Assembly (NCBI GenBank): GCA_050944455.1
Contig: JBMNRC010000003.1
Coordinates: forward strand, 62,001-126,000
DNA from: Anthropogastromicrobium sp050944455
GTDB lineage: Bacteria; Bacillota; Clostridia; Lachnospirales; Lachnospiraceae
Reading direction: 5' to 3'
DNA: 64,000 nt
The notes under the pieces are model-generated. The model was given only the letters and a program-made list of their open reading frames with translations. It made no database searches and was not told where the DNA came from. Shown here piece after piece: positions 24,472-32,688 of this stretch (positions are counted from its first letter, which is position 1; the number at the start of each line of letters is the position of its first letter). A program made the position numbers and the translations under genes.

Positions 24472-24656
24472 CAAATCCGCGGCAGAGCCAGGCGCGTAAC
24501 AGCGTGTCCGTTCAGCTTTTTGGGAAGCAGCCGACGATTGCCCTTTTTTCTCGTCTGTTTTCCAGTCGGCTGAACGGCCCTGGCGGCGCGGATGGGCAAA
24601 CCATATCTGAATCGGGCCGAAAACCGGCCGGAGTGTCAGTGTCAGCGGGAAACCGG
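24472..24656 (+). repeat. Structured intergenic element, copy 2
   Basis: Duplicate of the element at 22536-22720. Here the arms are longer: CCGTTCAGC (24508-24516) pairs with GCTGAACGG (24569-24577), and AGCCGAC (24529-24535) pairs with GTCGGCT (24565-24571); the two pairings overlap and may be alternatives. It sits between binding protein and permease genes. Confidence 0.6.
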
Positions 24657-24803
24657 TAGCGCAGTCCTGAAAAAGGGGAGCGGCAGCCGGAATCCGGAAC
24701 GGCAGTCCGGCGTATTTCCGGCTGTCTAAGAGGGAGAAATCATCCTGCCGTGCGGCGGAGAGCGCGCAGCCGGCGGATCACGTTTCTCCGGAAAGGATTT
24801 CTG

Positions 24804-25739
24804 ATGGCAGAAAATACTGCAAAAGCAGGCCGCTCGCCGGCCCGCCAGAAAAAGAATTTCTGGTACAGAGACAACACTGTCGGCTATGTTTTTGTTATGC
24901 CGTTTATCATCAGCTTCCTTTTGCTGACGCTGGTGCCGATGGCGCTTTCTCTTTATTATTCCTTCTGCAACTACAAAATCGGGAGCACGCCCGAGTGGAT
25001 CGGACTTGACAATTTTGTCAACCTGTTCCGCGACAGCGTATTCCTGAAATCTATTGCGGTAACTTTCCAGTATGTGCTGATCGGCGTGCCTCTCAAACTG
25101 GTTTTCGCCCTTCTGATCGCCATGCTCCTGACGAAGCCGACGAAACTGCAGGGATTCTACCGCGCTATCTATTACATTCCGTCCCTGGTCGGCGGCTCGG
25201 TTGCCGTCGCTCTGGTCTGGAAACAGCTGTTCGGCAGCCGCGGTCCGGTCGTCACTCTCATCAAGCAGATCACCGGAAGCAATACGTTCAATTTCTTCGG
25301 AAGCACCAAATGGGCTTTCGTCTCGCTGGTCATCTGCAACGCATGGCAGTTCGGCTCCTCGATGCTGATTTTCGCTTCCGGACTGAAGCAGATTCCGAAG
25401 GACTATTATGAGGCGGCGGAAATCGACGGTGCCGGTGCTTTCCGCAGATTCTTCAGCATCACGCTGCCGAGCCTCTACCCGATTATTCTGTTCAACCTGA
25501 TCATGCAGCTGATCTCCGGATTCATGACCTTCACCCAGGCGCAGATCATCACGCAGGGCGGCCCGAACTACGCGACGAACTACATTTCGCTGTTCATCTT
25601 CACCGAGGGCTTCACTTATCAGCACATGGGATACGCGTGCGCGGCTTCGTGGGTGATCCTCGTCATCATGGTTGTCATCACAGCGGTCATCTTCAAGACA
25701 TCGAAGGCGTGGGTCTTCTACGCTTCGGATGACCAGTAA
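24804..25739 (+). CDS. ABC sugar importer permease, MalF/UgpA type
   Basis: Integral membrane subunit of 311 residues with six hydrophobic segments; the first is VGYVFVMPFIISFLLLTLV. The ATPase-coupling EAA loop reads YYEAAEIDGAGAFRRFF at about residues 204-220. It forms a heterodimer with the next gene product and receives sugar from the tandem binding proteins. ATG 24804 is chosen over upstream in-frame codons because GGAAAGGA lies 7 bases before it. No ATPase gene is present in the locus, so a shared MsmK-type ATPase encoded elsewhere is likely, as is usual for this transporter class in Firmicutes. Confidence 0.94.
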   Translation: MAENTAKAGRSPARQKKNFWYRDNTVGYVFVMPFIISFLLLTLVPMALSLYYSFCNYKIGSTPEWIGLDNFVNLFRDSVFLKSIAVTFQYVLIGVPLKLVFALLIAMLLTKPTKLQGFYRAIYYIPSLVGGSVAVALVWKQLFGSRGPVVTLIKQITGSNTFNFFGSTKWAFVSLVICNAWQFGSSMLIFASGLKQIPKDYYEAAEIDGAGAFRRFFSITLPSLYPIILFNLIMQLISGFMTFTQAQIITQGGPNYATNYISLFIFTEGFTYQHMGYACAASWVILVIMVVITAVIFKTSKAWVFYASDDQ

Positions 25740-25751
25740 GGAGGGCGTCGT

Positions 25752-26597
25752 ATGAAGATCAGAACGAAAAAAACAATTGGGAACATTATCTATCATACTT
25801 TTGTCATTGCGTTCGGCGCCCTGATGATCTATCCGGTGGTCTGGATGATCTTAAGCTCTTTCAAGAAGAAGAGCGAAATTCTCGGGAACAGCGCCAGGTT
25901 CTGGCCGAGCGAATGGGTGTGGCAGAACTACGTGGAAGGCTGGCAGGGTTCCGGCCTTGTCACCTTCGGCACTTATTTCAAAAACTCTTTCCTGGTCGCC
26001 GGCCTCGGAACCATCGGGACCGTGCTCAGTTCCACGATGGTCGCGTACGGCCTCGCCAGAGTGAAATTCAGGGGAAGGAAATTCTGGTTCACCTGCATGA
26101 TCCTGACCATGCTTCTTCCGGGCCAGGTGCTGATGATTCCTCAGTACATCATCTGGAACGACCTGAACCTGGTCGGGACCTACGCTCCGCTGATCCTGCC
26201 CAAGTTCCTCGGCTGGCCGTTTTTCATCTACATGATCATGCAGTTTATCCGGAGCCTTCCGAAAGAGCTGGATGAGGCGGCGGAGATCGACGGATGCAGC
26301 AAATACTCGATCTTTACGAGAATCATTCTGCCCCTGCTGGGTCCGGCGCTGATCACGACAACCGTCATCTCGTTCTACTGGATCTGGGACGACTACATGG
26401 GCCCGCTGCTTTACCTCACCGATCCGAAGATGTACACGGTTTCCTACGCCATCAAGAGCTTTGCCGATGTGCAGGGAACCAATTTCGGCCCGATGTTCGC
26501 CATGTCGACGCTTTCCCTGATCCCGGTCTTCCTGCTGTTCCTGTTCTTCAACCGCTACCTGATGGACGGCGTTACCGCCGGCAGCGTAAAGGGATAA
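25752..26597 (+). CDS. ABC sugar importer permease, MalG/UgpE type
   Basis: Second permease subunit, 281 residues and six hydrophobic segments. The EAA loop reads LDEAAEIDGCSKYSIFTRIILP near residues 172-193. ATG 25752 lies 12 bp after the first permease stop, with AAGGAGGGC upstream, so the two are co-translated. Together with the binding proteins it forms a family 1 carbohydrate importer. The following gene encodes a glycosidase-like protein that starts 28 bp later and probably shares the transcript. Confidence 0.94.
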   Translation: MKIRTKKTIGNIIYHTFVIAFGALMIYPVVWMILSSFKKKSEILGNSARFWPSEWVWQNYVEGWQGSGLVTFGTYFKNSFLVAGLGTIGTVLSSTMVAYGLARVKFRGRKFWFTCMILTMLLPGQVLMIPQYIIWNDLNLVGTYAPLILPKFLGWPFFIYMIMQFIRSLPKELDEAAEIDGCSKYSIFTRIILPLLGPALITTTVISFYWIWDDYMGPLLYLTDPKMYTVSYAIKSFADVQGTNFGPMFAMSTLSLIPVFLLFLFFNRYLMDGVTAGSVKG

Positions 26598-26625
26598 AGA
26601 TAGCCGCGCGCAGGGAGGACCTATT

Positions 26626-28869
26626 GTGATTGACAGATATTCGCTGGTGCACCGGCACAACCCGGTGATCCGTGAAATTGACACCGGATCGCCGCTCACC
26701 GTCGGAAACGGAGAGTTTGCCTTCACCTGTGATGTGACGGGAATGCAGACCCTTTACCAGCTGTATGAGGAAAACCATTTCCCGCTGTGCACCATGGCGC
26801 AGTGGGGATGGCATACCATCCCGGCGGACACTCCGTCCGGCGTTTACACGCAGAAAGACCTCCGGCTGACGGAGTACCGCTCAGCCGGAAGAACTGTCCG
26901 CTATCCCGTGAAATGCGTGCCGGGGGATGAGAAGATCTACCGGTGGCTGAGGGAAAATCCGCACCGGATGGATCTCGCCCGGATTGCCCTTCTGGCCGGC
27001 GGGGAGGAAATCAGGCCTTCCGATCTCTCGGATATCCGCCAGGAGCTGGATCTCTGGACCGGCGTGATTGTCAGCCGGTTCACTGTGCGGGGGACGGAAT
27101 TCACCGTGAAAACCTGCGCGGACCCGGAGGCGGACAGGGCTGCCTTTGAGATTCAGGCATCGCCTGCGGGAGAGAGCGGTTTCAGCGTTCTCCTCGCGTT
27201 TCCTTACGGATCGCCGGAGATGTCCGGGGCGGATTTTGCGGCTCCGGGCCGGCACTCGACCGGAATGACCTGTGTGAAGCCGGGAAGAGAGTGGCGGTTT
27301 GCCCGCCGCCTGGACCGCGACAGCTATGGCTGTTCGGTGGAATGCGGGACAGAAGCGCAGCTGTCGGAAACGAGGGATCCGCACCGGTATCTTCTGAGCG
27401 GGAAAGAGGCGGGAAAGCTGAGCTTTTCCGTTCTTTTCACCGGAAAAACGGAAGACGGGATAACGAAGGACACGATGGCGGAACGCCGGAACACCGCTGA
27501 ATCTGGAACAGGCGGCCGGGACTCCTCAGCAGGTGGAGTATCCGCGGCGGAAAACACACGCGGTCAGGCTGCCTGCGGTGAAGACGCAGGAGACGCTTCA
27601 GGCCCGGAAGCGGTTTTTCTGAGATCGGCGGCCTGGTGGGCTCATTTCTGGGAGACCACCGGCGCCATCGATTTCTCCGGGAGCACAGATCCGAGGGCGG
27701 AAGAACTGGAGCGCCGGATTATTCTCTCGCAGTATCTTCTCGCGGCGCAGGACACGGGTTCCTGTCCGCCGGCGGAAACTGGCCTTTCCTGCAACAGCTG
27801 GTACGGAAAGTTTCACCTGGAGATGACCTTCTGGCATGAGGCCTGGCTCCCGCTCTACGGGCATTCCGATCTGCTGATGCGGACCCTGCCCTGGTACCTT
27901 AAGCATCTTCCGCAGGCGCGCAGGCTGGCGCGGGACAACGGCTACAAAGGCGCGCGCTGGCCCAAGCAGTGCGGGCCCGACGCGGACAACAGCCCTTCGC
28001 CGATCGCGCCTCTTCTGATCTGGCAGCAGCCGCACATCCTGTTTCTGCTTTATCTGGTCTGGAAAGCGGAAGGAGACGTTTCACTGCTCCGCGAATACGC
28101 TGACGTGATCCGTGAAACCGCGGATTTCTGCGCGGATTTCGCGGTGAAAAACCCGGACGGTTATTACGAACTTCCGGCCCCTCTGATTCCTGTGCAGGAA
28201 TGCTGGCCGCCGGAGAAAACCAGAAATCCGGTATTCGAGCTGGAGTACTGGGTTTTCGGGCTGAGGGCTGCGGCGGAAATGACCGCGGCGGCGGGCGGCG
28301 AAATTCCGCCGGCCTGGATTGAGGTTTCGGACCGGATGATCCTGCCTGAGACTGACCCGGAGGGCAGAATCCGCGCCGTGAGCGGGGCCCGTGAGACGTA
28401 CGGCAGATATGCCGTCGATCACCCGTCCTTCCTGATGGGATACGGGCTGTTCGACAATGGCAGGCTCGATCCTGCCGTGATCGGAAGGTCGCTGGAATCT
28501 TGCCTGTCCGTCTGGGACGAGGAATCCCTGTGGGGATGGGATTTCGCCGTCATGGCGATGGCGGCCGCGCGGCTCGGGAATCCCGGGATGGCTGTGGATC
28601 TCCTGATGAAGAAAACCGTGAAAAACGTGTACGTGGCAAGCGGCAACAACCGTCAGGCCACCAGAGACGATCTGCCGCTGTATCTGCCTGGAAACGGTTC
28701 GCTGCTCATCGCCGCGGCGATGATGGCGGCAGGATGGCCGGGCTGCGGCGGGAAGGCGCCGGGCTTTCCGGAAAAAGGCTGGAACGTCCGGACAGAAGGA
28801 ATCCTGAGTCCCTGCCAGGTGCCTGACAGCGCAAAACGGACAGCTGATCCGCAGAACAAAAATCTGTAA
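26626..28869 (+). CDS. Six-hairpin ((alpha/alpha)6) glycosidase-like protein
   Basis: A 747-residue protein without signal peptide that resembles the beta-sandwich plus (alpha/alpha)6-barrel glycosidases around GH65/GH95. Telling segments are WYGKFHLEMTFWHEAWLPL (about residue 395), ARWPKQCGPDADNSPSP, QECWPPEKTRNPVFELEYW and a late WGWDFAVMAMAAARLG. I cannot place it in one CAZy family or name catalytic residues with confidence. Residues about 285-330 form a low-complexity Gly/Ser/Ala/Glu-rich insert between the beta domain and the barrel. The GTG start at 26626 is preceded by GGGAGGACC. Its position after the importer genes suggests cytoplasmic hydrolysis of the imported oligosaccharide. Confidence 0.68.
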   Translation: MIDRYSLVHRHNPVIREIDTGSPLTVGNGEFAFTCDVTGMQTLYQLYEENHFPLCTMAQWGWHTIPADTPSGVYTQKDLRLTEYRSAGRTVRYPVKCVPGDEKIYRWLRENPHRMDLARIALLAGGEEIRPSDLSDIRQELDLWTGVIVSRFTVRGTEFTVKTCADPEADRAAFEIQASPAGESGFSVLLAFPYGSPEMSGADFAAPGRHSTGMTCVKPGREWRFARRLDRDSYGCSVECGTEAQLSETRDPHRYLLSGKEAGKLSFSVLFTGKTEDGITKDTMAERRNTAESGTGGRDSSAGGVSAAENTRGQAACGEDAGDASGPEAVFLRSAAWWAHFWETTGAIDFSGSTDPRAEELERRIILSQYLLAAQDTGSCPPAETGLSCNSWYGKFHLEMTFWHEAWLPLYGHSDLLMRTLPWYLKHLPQARRLARDNGYKGARWPKQCGPDADNSPSPIAPLLIWQQPHILFLLYLVWKAEGDVSLLREYADVIRETADFCADFAVKNPDGYYELPAPLIPVQECWPPEKTRNPVFELEYWVFGLRAAAEMTAAAGGEIPPAWIEVSDRMILPETDPEGRIRAVSGARETYGRYAVDHPSFLMGYGLFDNGRLDPAVIGRSLESCLSVWDEESLWGWDFAVMAMAAARLGNPGMAVDLLMKKTVKNVYVASGNNRQATRDDLPLYLPGNGSLLIAAAMMAAGWPGCGGKAPGFPEKGWNVRTEGILSPCQVPDSAKRTADPQNKNL

Positions 28870-28946
28870 CCTGCTGACCGCCTGCCGGGAAGACCGCCGG
28901 GAAACCGGGCGGAACCCGGAGGCAATTTCACTGCGAAGGGGGAAAT

Positions 28947-29954
28947 ATGGACAAGACACCGGTTTACGTTCCGGATCCGGGCCGCTACGACGGCCGCATG
29001 GAATATCACCGCTGCGGAAGCAGCGGCCTGAAGCTGCCGGCGGTATCGCTGGGCTTCTGGCATAATTTCGGCAGCAGCGGCAATTTCGACAACATGCGCG
29101 CCATGGTGAGGACGGCGTTCGACGCGGGGATCACCCACTTTGACCTGGCCAACAATTACGGCCCGGAGTACGGCGCGGCGGAGGAGAACTTCGGCCGCAT
29201 CCTGAAGAAGGACCTGGCGGGATACCGCGATGAACTGGTCATCTCCACCAAAGCCGGCTACGATATGTGGGAAGGCCCCTACGGCAACGGGGGCTCCCGA
29301 AAATACCTGATGGCGAGCCTTGACCAGAGCCTGCAGCGGATGGGACTGGATTATGTCGATATTTTTTATCACCACAGGCCCGATTCTGAGACTCCGCTGG
29401 AGGAAACCGTGACGGCGCTGGAAGATATCGTTCACAGCGGAAAGGCGCTGTACGTCGGGATCTCCAACTATAACAAAGAGCAGACGGAAGCCATCACCGC
29501 CATGTTCCGGGAGCGGCACGTGCCGTTCATCATCAACCAGAGAAAATATTCGATGTTCGTCCGCGACATTGAGAAGGAAGGCACCAAGCACTGGTGCGCG
29601 GAGAACGGCGTGGGCGTCATCGCGTTCTGCCCGCTGGCGCAGGGACTTCTCACCGGAAAATACCTGAACGGGATTCCCGCTGACAGCCGCATCCGCACAG
29701 ACGGGCGCTTTCTGCACGAATCCGACGTGACGGAGGAGAGAATGGCCCAGATCAGGGCGCTCAACGCCATTGCGGAACAGCGCGGCCAGAGCCTGGCCCA
29801 GATGGCTCTCTCGTGGGCTCTCCGCGACGGCGAAGTGACCAGCGTGCTGATCGGCGCTTCCCGTCCGTCCCAGATTTCGGAGAACGTCGGGATCGTCGGC
29901 CATACGAAGTTCACGGATGACGAAATCTCCGCGATAGAGAAAATTCTCGGCTGA
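28947..29954 (+). CDS. Aldo/keto reductase, YghZ-like
   Basis: NAD(P)H-dependent aldo-keto reductase of 335 residues. The catalytic set is visible: Asp in THFDLANNYG with Tyr in the same motif, Lys in VISTKAGY and His in DIFYHHRPD. Substrate and cofactor segments WEGPYGNGGSRKYLMASLDQ and VLIGASRPSQISENV are as in E. coli YghZ (L-glyceraldehyde 3-phosphate reductase) and its KCNAB-type relatives. The true substrate here may be a sugar or keto-sugar released by the upstream glycosidase-like protein. ATG 28947 follows GAAGGGGGAAAT. The gene ends in a very strong terminator, closing the uptake operon. Confidence 0.92.
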   Translation: MDKTPVYVPDPGRYDGRMEYHRCGSSGLKLPAVSLGFWHNFGSSGNFDNMRAMVRTAFDAGITHFDLANNYGPEYGAAEENFGRILKKDLAGYRDELVISTKAGYDMWEGPYGNGGSRKYLMASLDQSLQRMGLDYVDIFYHHRPDSETPLEETVTALEDIVHSGKALYVGISNYNKEQTEAITAMFRERHVPFIINQRKYSMFVRDIEKEGTKHWCAENGVGVIAFCPLAQGLLTGKYLNGIPADSRIRTDGRFLHESDVTEERMAQIRALNAIAEQRGQSLAQMALSWALRDGEVTSVLIGASRPSQISENVGIVGHTKFTDDEISAIEKILG

Positions 29955-29965
29955 TCTGCCGGGGA

Positions 29966-30005
29966 AGCGAAGGTGCCGGAAGAGATTTCCGGCACCTTCG
30001 CTTTA
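29966..30005 (+). terminator. Strong rho-independent terminator closing the sugar-uptake operon
   Basis: A 16-bp perfect stem (AGCGAAGGTGCCGGAA at 29966-29981 with its complement at 29987-30002) followed by a short T run. Confidence 0.82.
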
Positions 30006-30025
30006 GGCCGGGAAACTGCTATACT
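29997..30025 (+). promoter_or_regulatory. Extended -10 promoter upstream of the second aldo/keto reductase
   Basis: TGCTATACT (30017-30025) is an extended -10; the -35 position (TTCGCT) lies inside the preceding terminator stem. The 160-nt leader holds a 17-bp tandem repeat (ATGCCGGCGGGACCGGA, then ATGCTGGCGGGACCGGA, about 30064-30100). Confidence 0.5.
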
Positions 30026-30189
30026 TTCAGCGGAAACATCCGCCATGACGGCAGGATCGGAGGCATGCCGGCGGGACCGGAAGTATGCTGGCGGGACCGG
30101 AGACTGAACATCCCGGCGCTGCTGCGCGAAACCGGCAGAAACAGCTTTGCGCTTTTCTGCCTGCTGAGGAACAGGAGGACTTGTGAAGG

Positions 30190-31179
30190 ATGAGTACAGT
30201 GCCTTACGGAAAGATTGAGGGAGTGAACAAGCCGGTATCGAGGCTGTTTTATGGAACCGCGGCCCGCCCGTTCAATAACGGCGGGGATGGAACCGGACTG
30301 CTGGACGGAATGCTGTCTCTCGGCATCAACGCTATTGATACCGCGCGCGTCTACAGGGACGCCGAAAAATCTGTCGGCCGGTGGCTGGAGAAGCGGGGAT
30401 GCCGGGACAAAGTCGTTCTTCTGACCAAGTGCGGGCACCCGACGCCGACAGGCGAAAAGCGCGTCAATGAAAAGGAGATGCGCAGGGATTTCCAGATCTC
30501 ATCCGAAATGCTGGGGACCGGATATTTCGACATTTATCTGCTTCACCGGGATGACGAAAGCATCCCGGCCGGCCAGCTCGTGGAAGTGTTCAACGCGATG
30601 CACGCAGAAGGAAAAATCGGGGCTTTCGGAGGCTCCAACTGGACACACCGCCGCATTGAGGAGGCCAACGAATACGCCTGGCAGCATCACCTGATTCCCT
30701 TCGCGGTCTCCAGCCCGAATTTCGGCCTGGCGGACGTGAGGTGCGACATCTGGGGAGGCGGAAGCGTTTCTGTCTCGGGCCCGGGTCAGCGGGAAGCGAG
30801 AGACTGGTATGAAAAAACGCAGATGCCGCTGATTTCGTGGTCAAGCCTGGCGGGAGGCTTCTTCTCCGGCCGGATGAAATATTCGGACAGGGAGCATGCT
30901 GAAAAGTTTCTGAACCGCTATACGTATCAGGGCTTTGCCTCGCCGGAAAACTTCGAGAGGCTCCGTCGGTGCGAGGAACTGGCGGCGGAGAAGAACGCTT
31001 CGGTTTCGCAGATCGCGCTGGCCTGGCTTATGCACCAGCCGCTGAATGTCTTTGCCGCGGTTGCGACCTCAAGCCTGGAGCGGCTGCAGGCTGATATTGA
31101 CGCTTTAAACCTGCCGCTGACGGACGGGGAATGCCGCTGGCTGAACCTTGAGGCTGACGGCAGGGAGACAGGAAAATAA
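30190..31179 (+). CDS. Aldo/keto reductase family protein
   Basis: A 329-residue aldo-keto reductase only distantly like the preceding one. The catalytic residues appear in NAIDTARVYRDAE (Asp/Tyr), VVLLTKCGHP (Lys) and IYLLHRDDE (His). The C-terminal QIALAWLMHQPLNVFAAVATSS replaces the common P-I-P-G type cofactor segment. It has its own promoter and leader, so it is a separate unit from the uptake operon. It ends 61 bp before the Memo/AMMECR1 gene with no terminator between, so the three genes to 33639 may be co-transcribed. Substrate not predictable. Confidence 0.9.
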   Translation: MSTVPYGKIEGVNKPVSRLFYGTAARPFNNGGDGTGLLDGMLSLGINAIDTARVYRDAEKSVGRWLEKRGCRDKVVLLTKCGHPTPTGEKRVNEKEMRRDFQISSEMLGTGYFDIYLLHRDDESIPAGQLVEVFNAMHAEGKIGAFGGSNWTHRRIEEANEYAWQHHLIPFAVSSPNFGLADVRCDIWGGGSVSVSGPGQREARDWYEKTQMPLISWSSLAGGFFSGRMKYSDREHAEKFLNRYTYQGFASPENFERLRRCEELAAEKNASVSQIALAWLMHQPLNVFAAVATSSLERLQADIDALNLPLTDGECRWLNLEADGRETGK

Positions 31180-31240
31180 CCGGAGGTTTTTTCCGCCGGG
31201 ATGCGGACCTGTTCATCAGGCCCGGAAAGGAGGATTTGTG

Positions 31241-32668
31241 ATGTCTGTTGTCGGTGCGGTTATGGTTCCGCATCCTCCTGTGCTTATCCCGGAAATCGGG
31301 CGAGGGGAGGAGAAGAAAGTTCAGGCAACCATTGACAATTACAGAAAGGCAGCCCGTTTCGCGGCTGATCTCCGCCCGGAGACGCTGATTATCTCAACCC
31401 CGCACAGCGTCATGTACCGGGATTATTTCCACATTTCCCCGGGCAGTTCGGCGGACGGGGATTTTCGGCGGTACCGCGCGGGCGGGGTTAGATTTCACGT
31501 AAAGTATGACACGGAGTTTGTCCGGGAACTCTGCCGGCTGGCGGATGAGAAGCAGTTCCCGGCCGGGACCCTCGGAGAGCGGGATCCCTCGCTTGACCAG
31601 GGGACGATGGTGCCGCTGTATTTCCTCCGGGAAGTTCTGCCGGACGTCCCGATCGTGAGGATCGGCCTGTCGGGACTGCCGCTGGCTGACCATTACCGCC
31701 TGGGGATGATGATTCAGAAGGCCGCTGAGCGGCTCGGCCGCCGTGCGGTTTACGTGGCAAGCGGAGATCTCTCCCACAGGATGACCGCGTCCGGTCCTTA
31801 CGGCTACAACCCGCACGGCCCTGAGTACGACGAACGGGTGATGGACGTGATGGGCGGAGCCCGCTTTGACGAGCTGATGGATTTTGACAGCGCGTTTCTG
31901 GATGAGGCGGCGGAGTGCGGCCACCGGAGTTTTGTGATGATGGCGGGAGCGCTGGACGGGCTCGCGGTGAAAGCGCAGCGACTCTCCCACGAGGGCGTTC
32001 TCGGCGTGGGCTACGGCATCTGCACCTATGAAGTCACCGGTGAGGACGGCAGCCGCCATATGCTGGATATCTGGGAAAAGCGCCATCTGGCGGAAATCGG
32101 CCGGCAGCGGAAAAAGTCGGACATCTATGTGCGTCTTGCCAGGGCCTCGGCAGAGCGTTACGTCCGCACCCGGGAACCGCTTTCACTTTCGGAAGCCAGA
32201 GCGATGGTGGAACAGGACAGTTCCGCGTCCGAAGCGCAGAAGGATGAACTGCTGAACCAGCGGGCCGGAACCTTTGTCTCCATTCACGAGAATGGAGAGC
32301 TCAGAGGCTGCATCGGGACGATAAGCCCGACGCGGTCCTGCACGGCGGAGGAAATCCTGGGCAACGCGGTCAGCGCATCGACCAGGGATCCGAGGTTCCC
32401 GGAAATCCGCCCGGAGGAACTTCCATATCTGGAAATCACTGTGGATGTGCTGGGAAAGCCGGAGCCGGTCTCATCGAAAAAGGAACTCGATGTCAGAAGA
32501 TACGGCGTAATTGTGACGAAAGGCAGAAGGCGCGGCCTGCTGCTGCCGGATCTGGAAGGCGTCGACAGCGCGGACCAGCAGGTCAGCATAGCCCTGCAGA
32601 AAGCCGGGCTGGATCCTGACGAGGAAAATTATTCGATGGAACGCTTCGAGGTTGTCAGGCACTATTGA
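31241..32668 (+). CDS. AmmeMemoRadiSam fusion protein: LigB/Memo-like domain plus AMMECR1 domain
   Basis: A 475-residue two-domain protein. Residues 1 to about 280 are a LigB/Memo-like class III dioxygenase fold: GAVMVPHPPVLIPEIGRGEE, STPHSVMYRDYF, HYRLGMMI and VYVASGDLSHRM, with the His residues that usually bind a metal. Residues about 300-475 are an AMMECR1 domain: YVRTREPL, GTFVSIHENGELRGCIGTI, SASTRDPRFPEI and the C-terminal LPDLEGVDSADQQ. This fusion plus the adjacent radical SAM gene forms the system named AmmeMemoRadiSam. ATG 31241 follows AAAGGAGGATTTGTG. Its cellular function is not established. Confidence 0.93.
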   Translation: MSVVGAVMVPHPPVLIPEIGRGEEKKVQATIDNYRKAARFAADLRPETLIISTPHSVMYRDYFHISPGSSADGDFRRYRAGGVRFHVKYDTEFVRELCRLADEKQFPAGTLGERDPSLDQGTMVPLYFLREVLPDVPIVRIGLSGLPLADHYRLGMMIQKAAERLGRRAVYVASGDLSHRMTASGPYGYNPHGPEYDERVMDVMGGARFDELMDFDSAFLDEAAECGHRSFVMMAGALDGLAVKAQRLSHEGVLGVGYGICTYEVTGEDGSRHMLDIWEKRHLAEIGRQRKKSDIYVRLARASAERYVRTREPLSLSEARAMVEQDSSASEAQKDELLNQRAGTFVSIHENGELRGCIGTISPTRSCTAEEILGNAVSASTRDPRFPEIRPEELPYLEITVDVLGKPEPVSSKKELDVRRYGVIVTKGRRRGLLLPDLEGVDSADQQVSIALQKAGLDPDEENYSMERFEVVRHY

Positions 32669-32688
32669 AGCCTGCGGAAGGAGGACGG

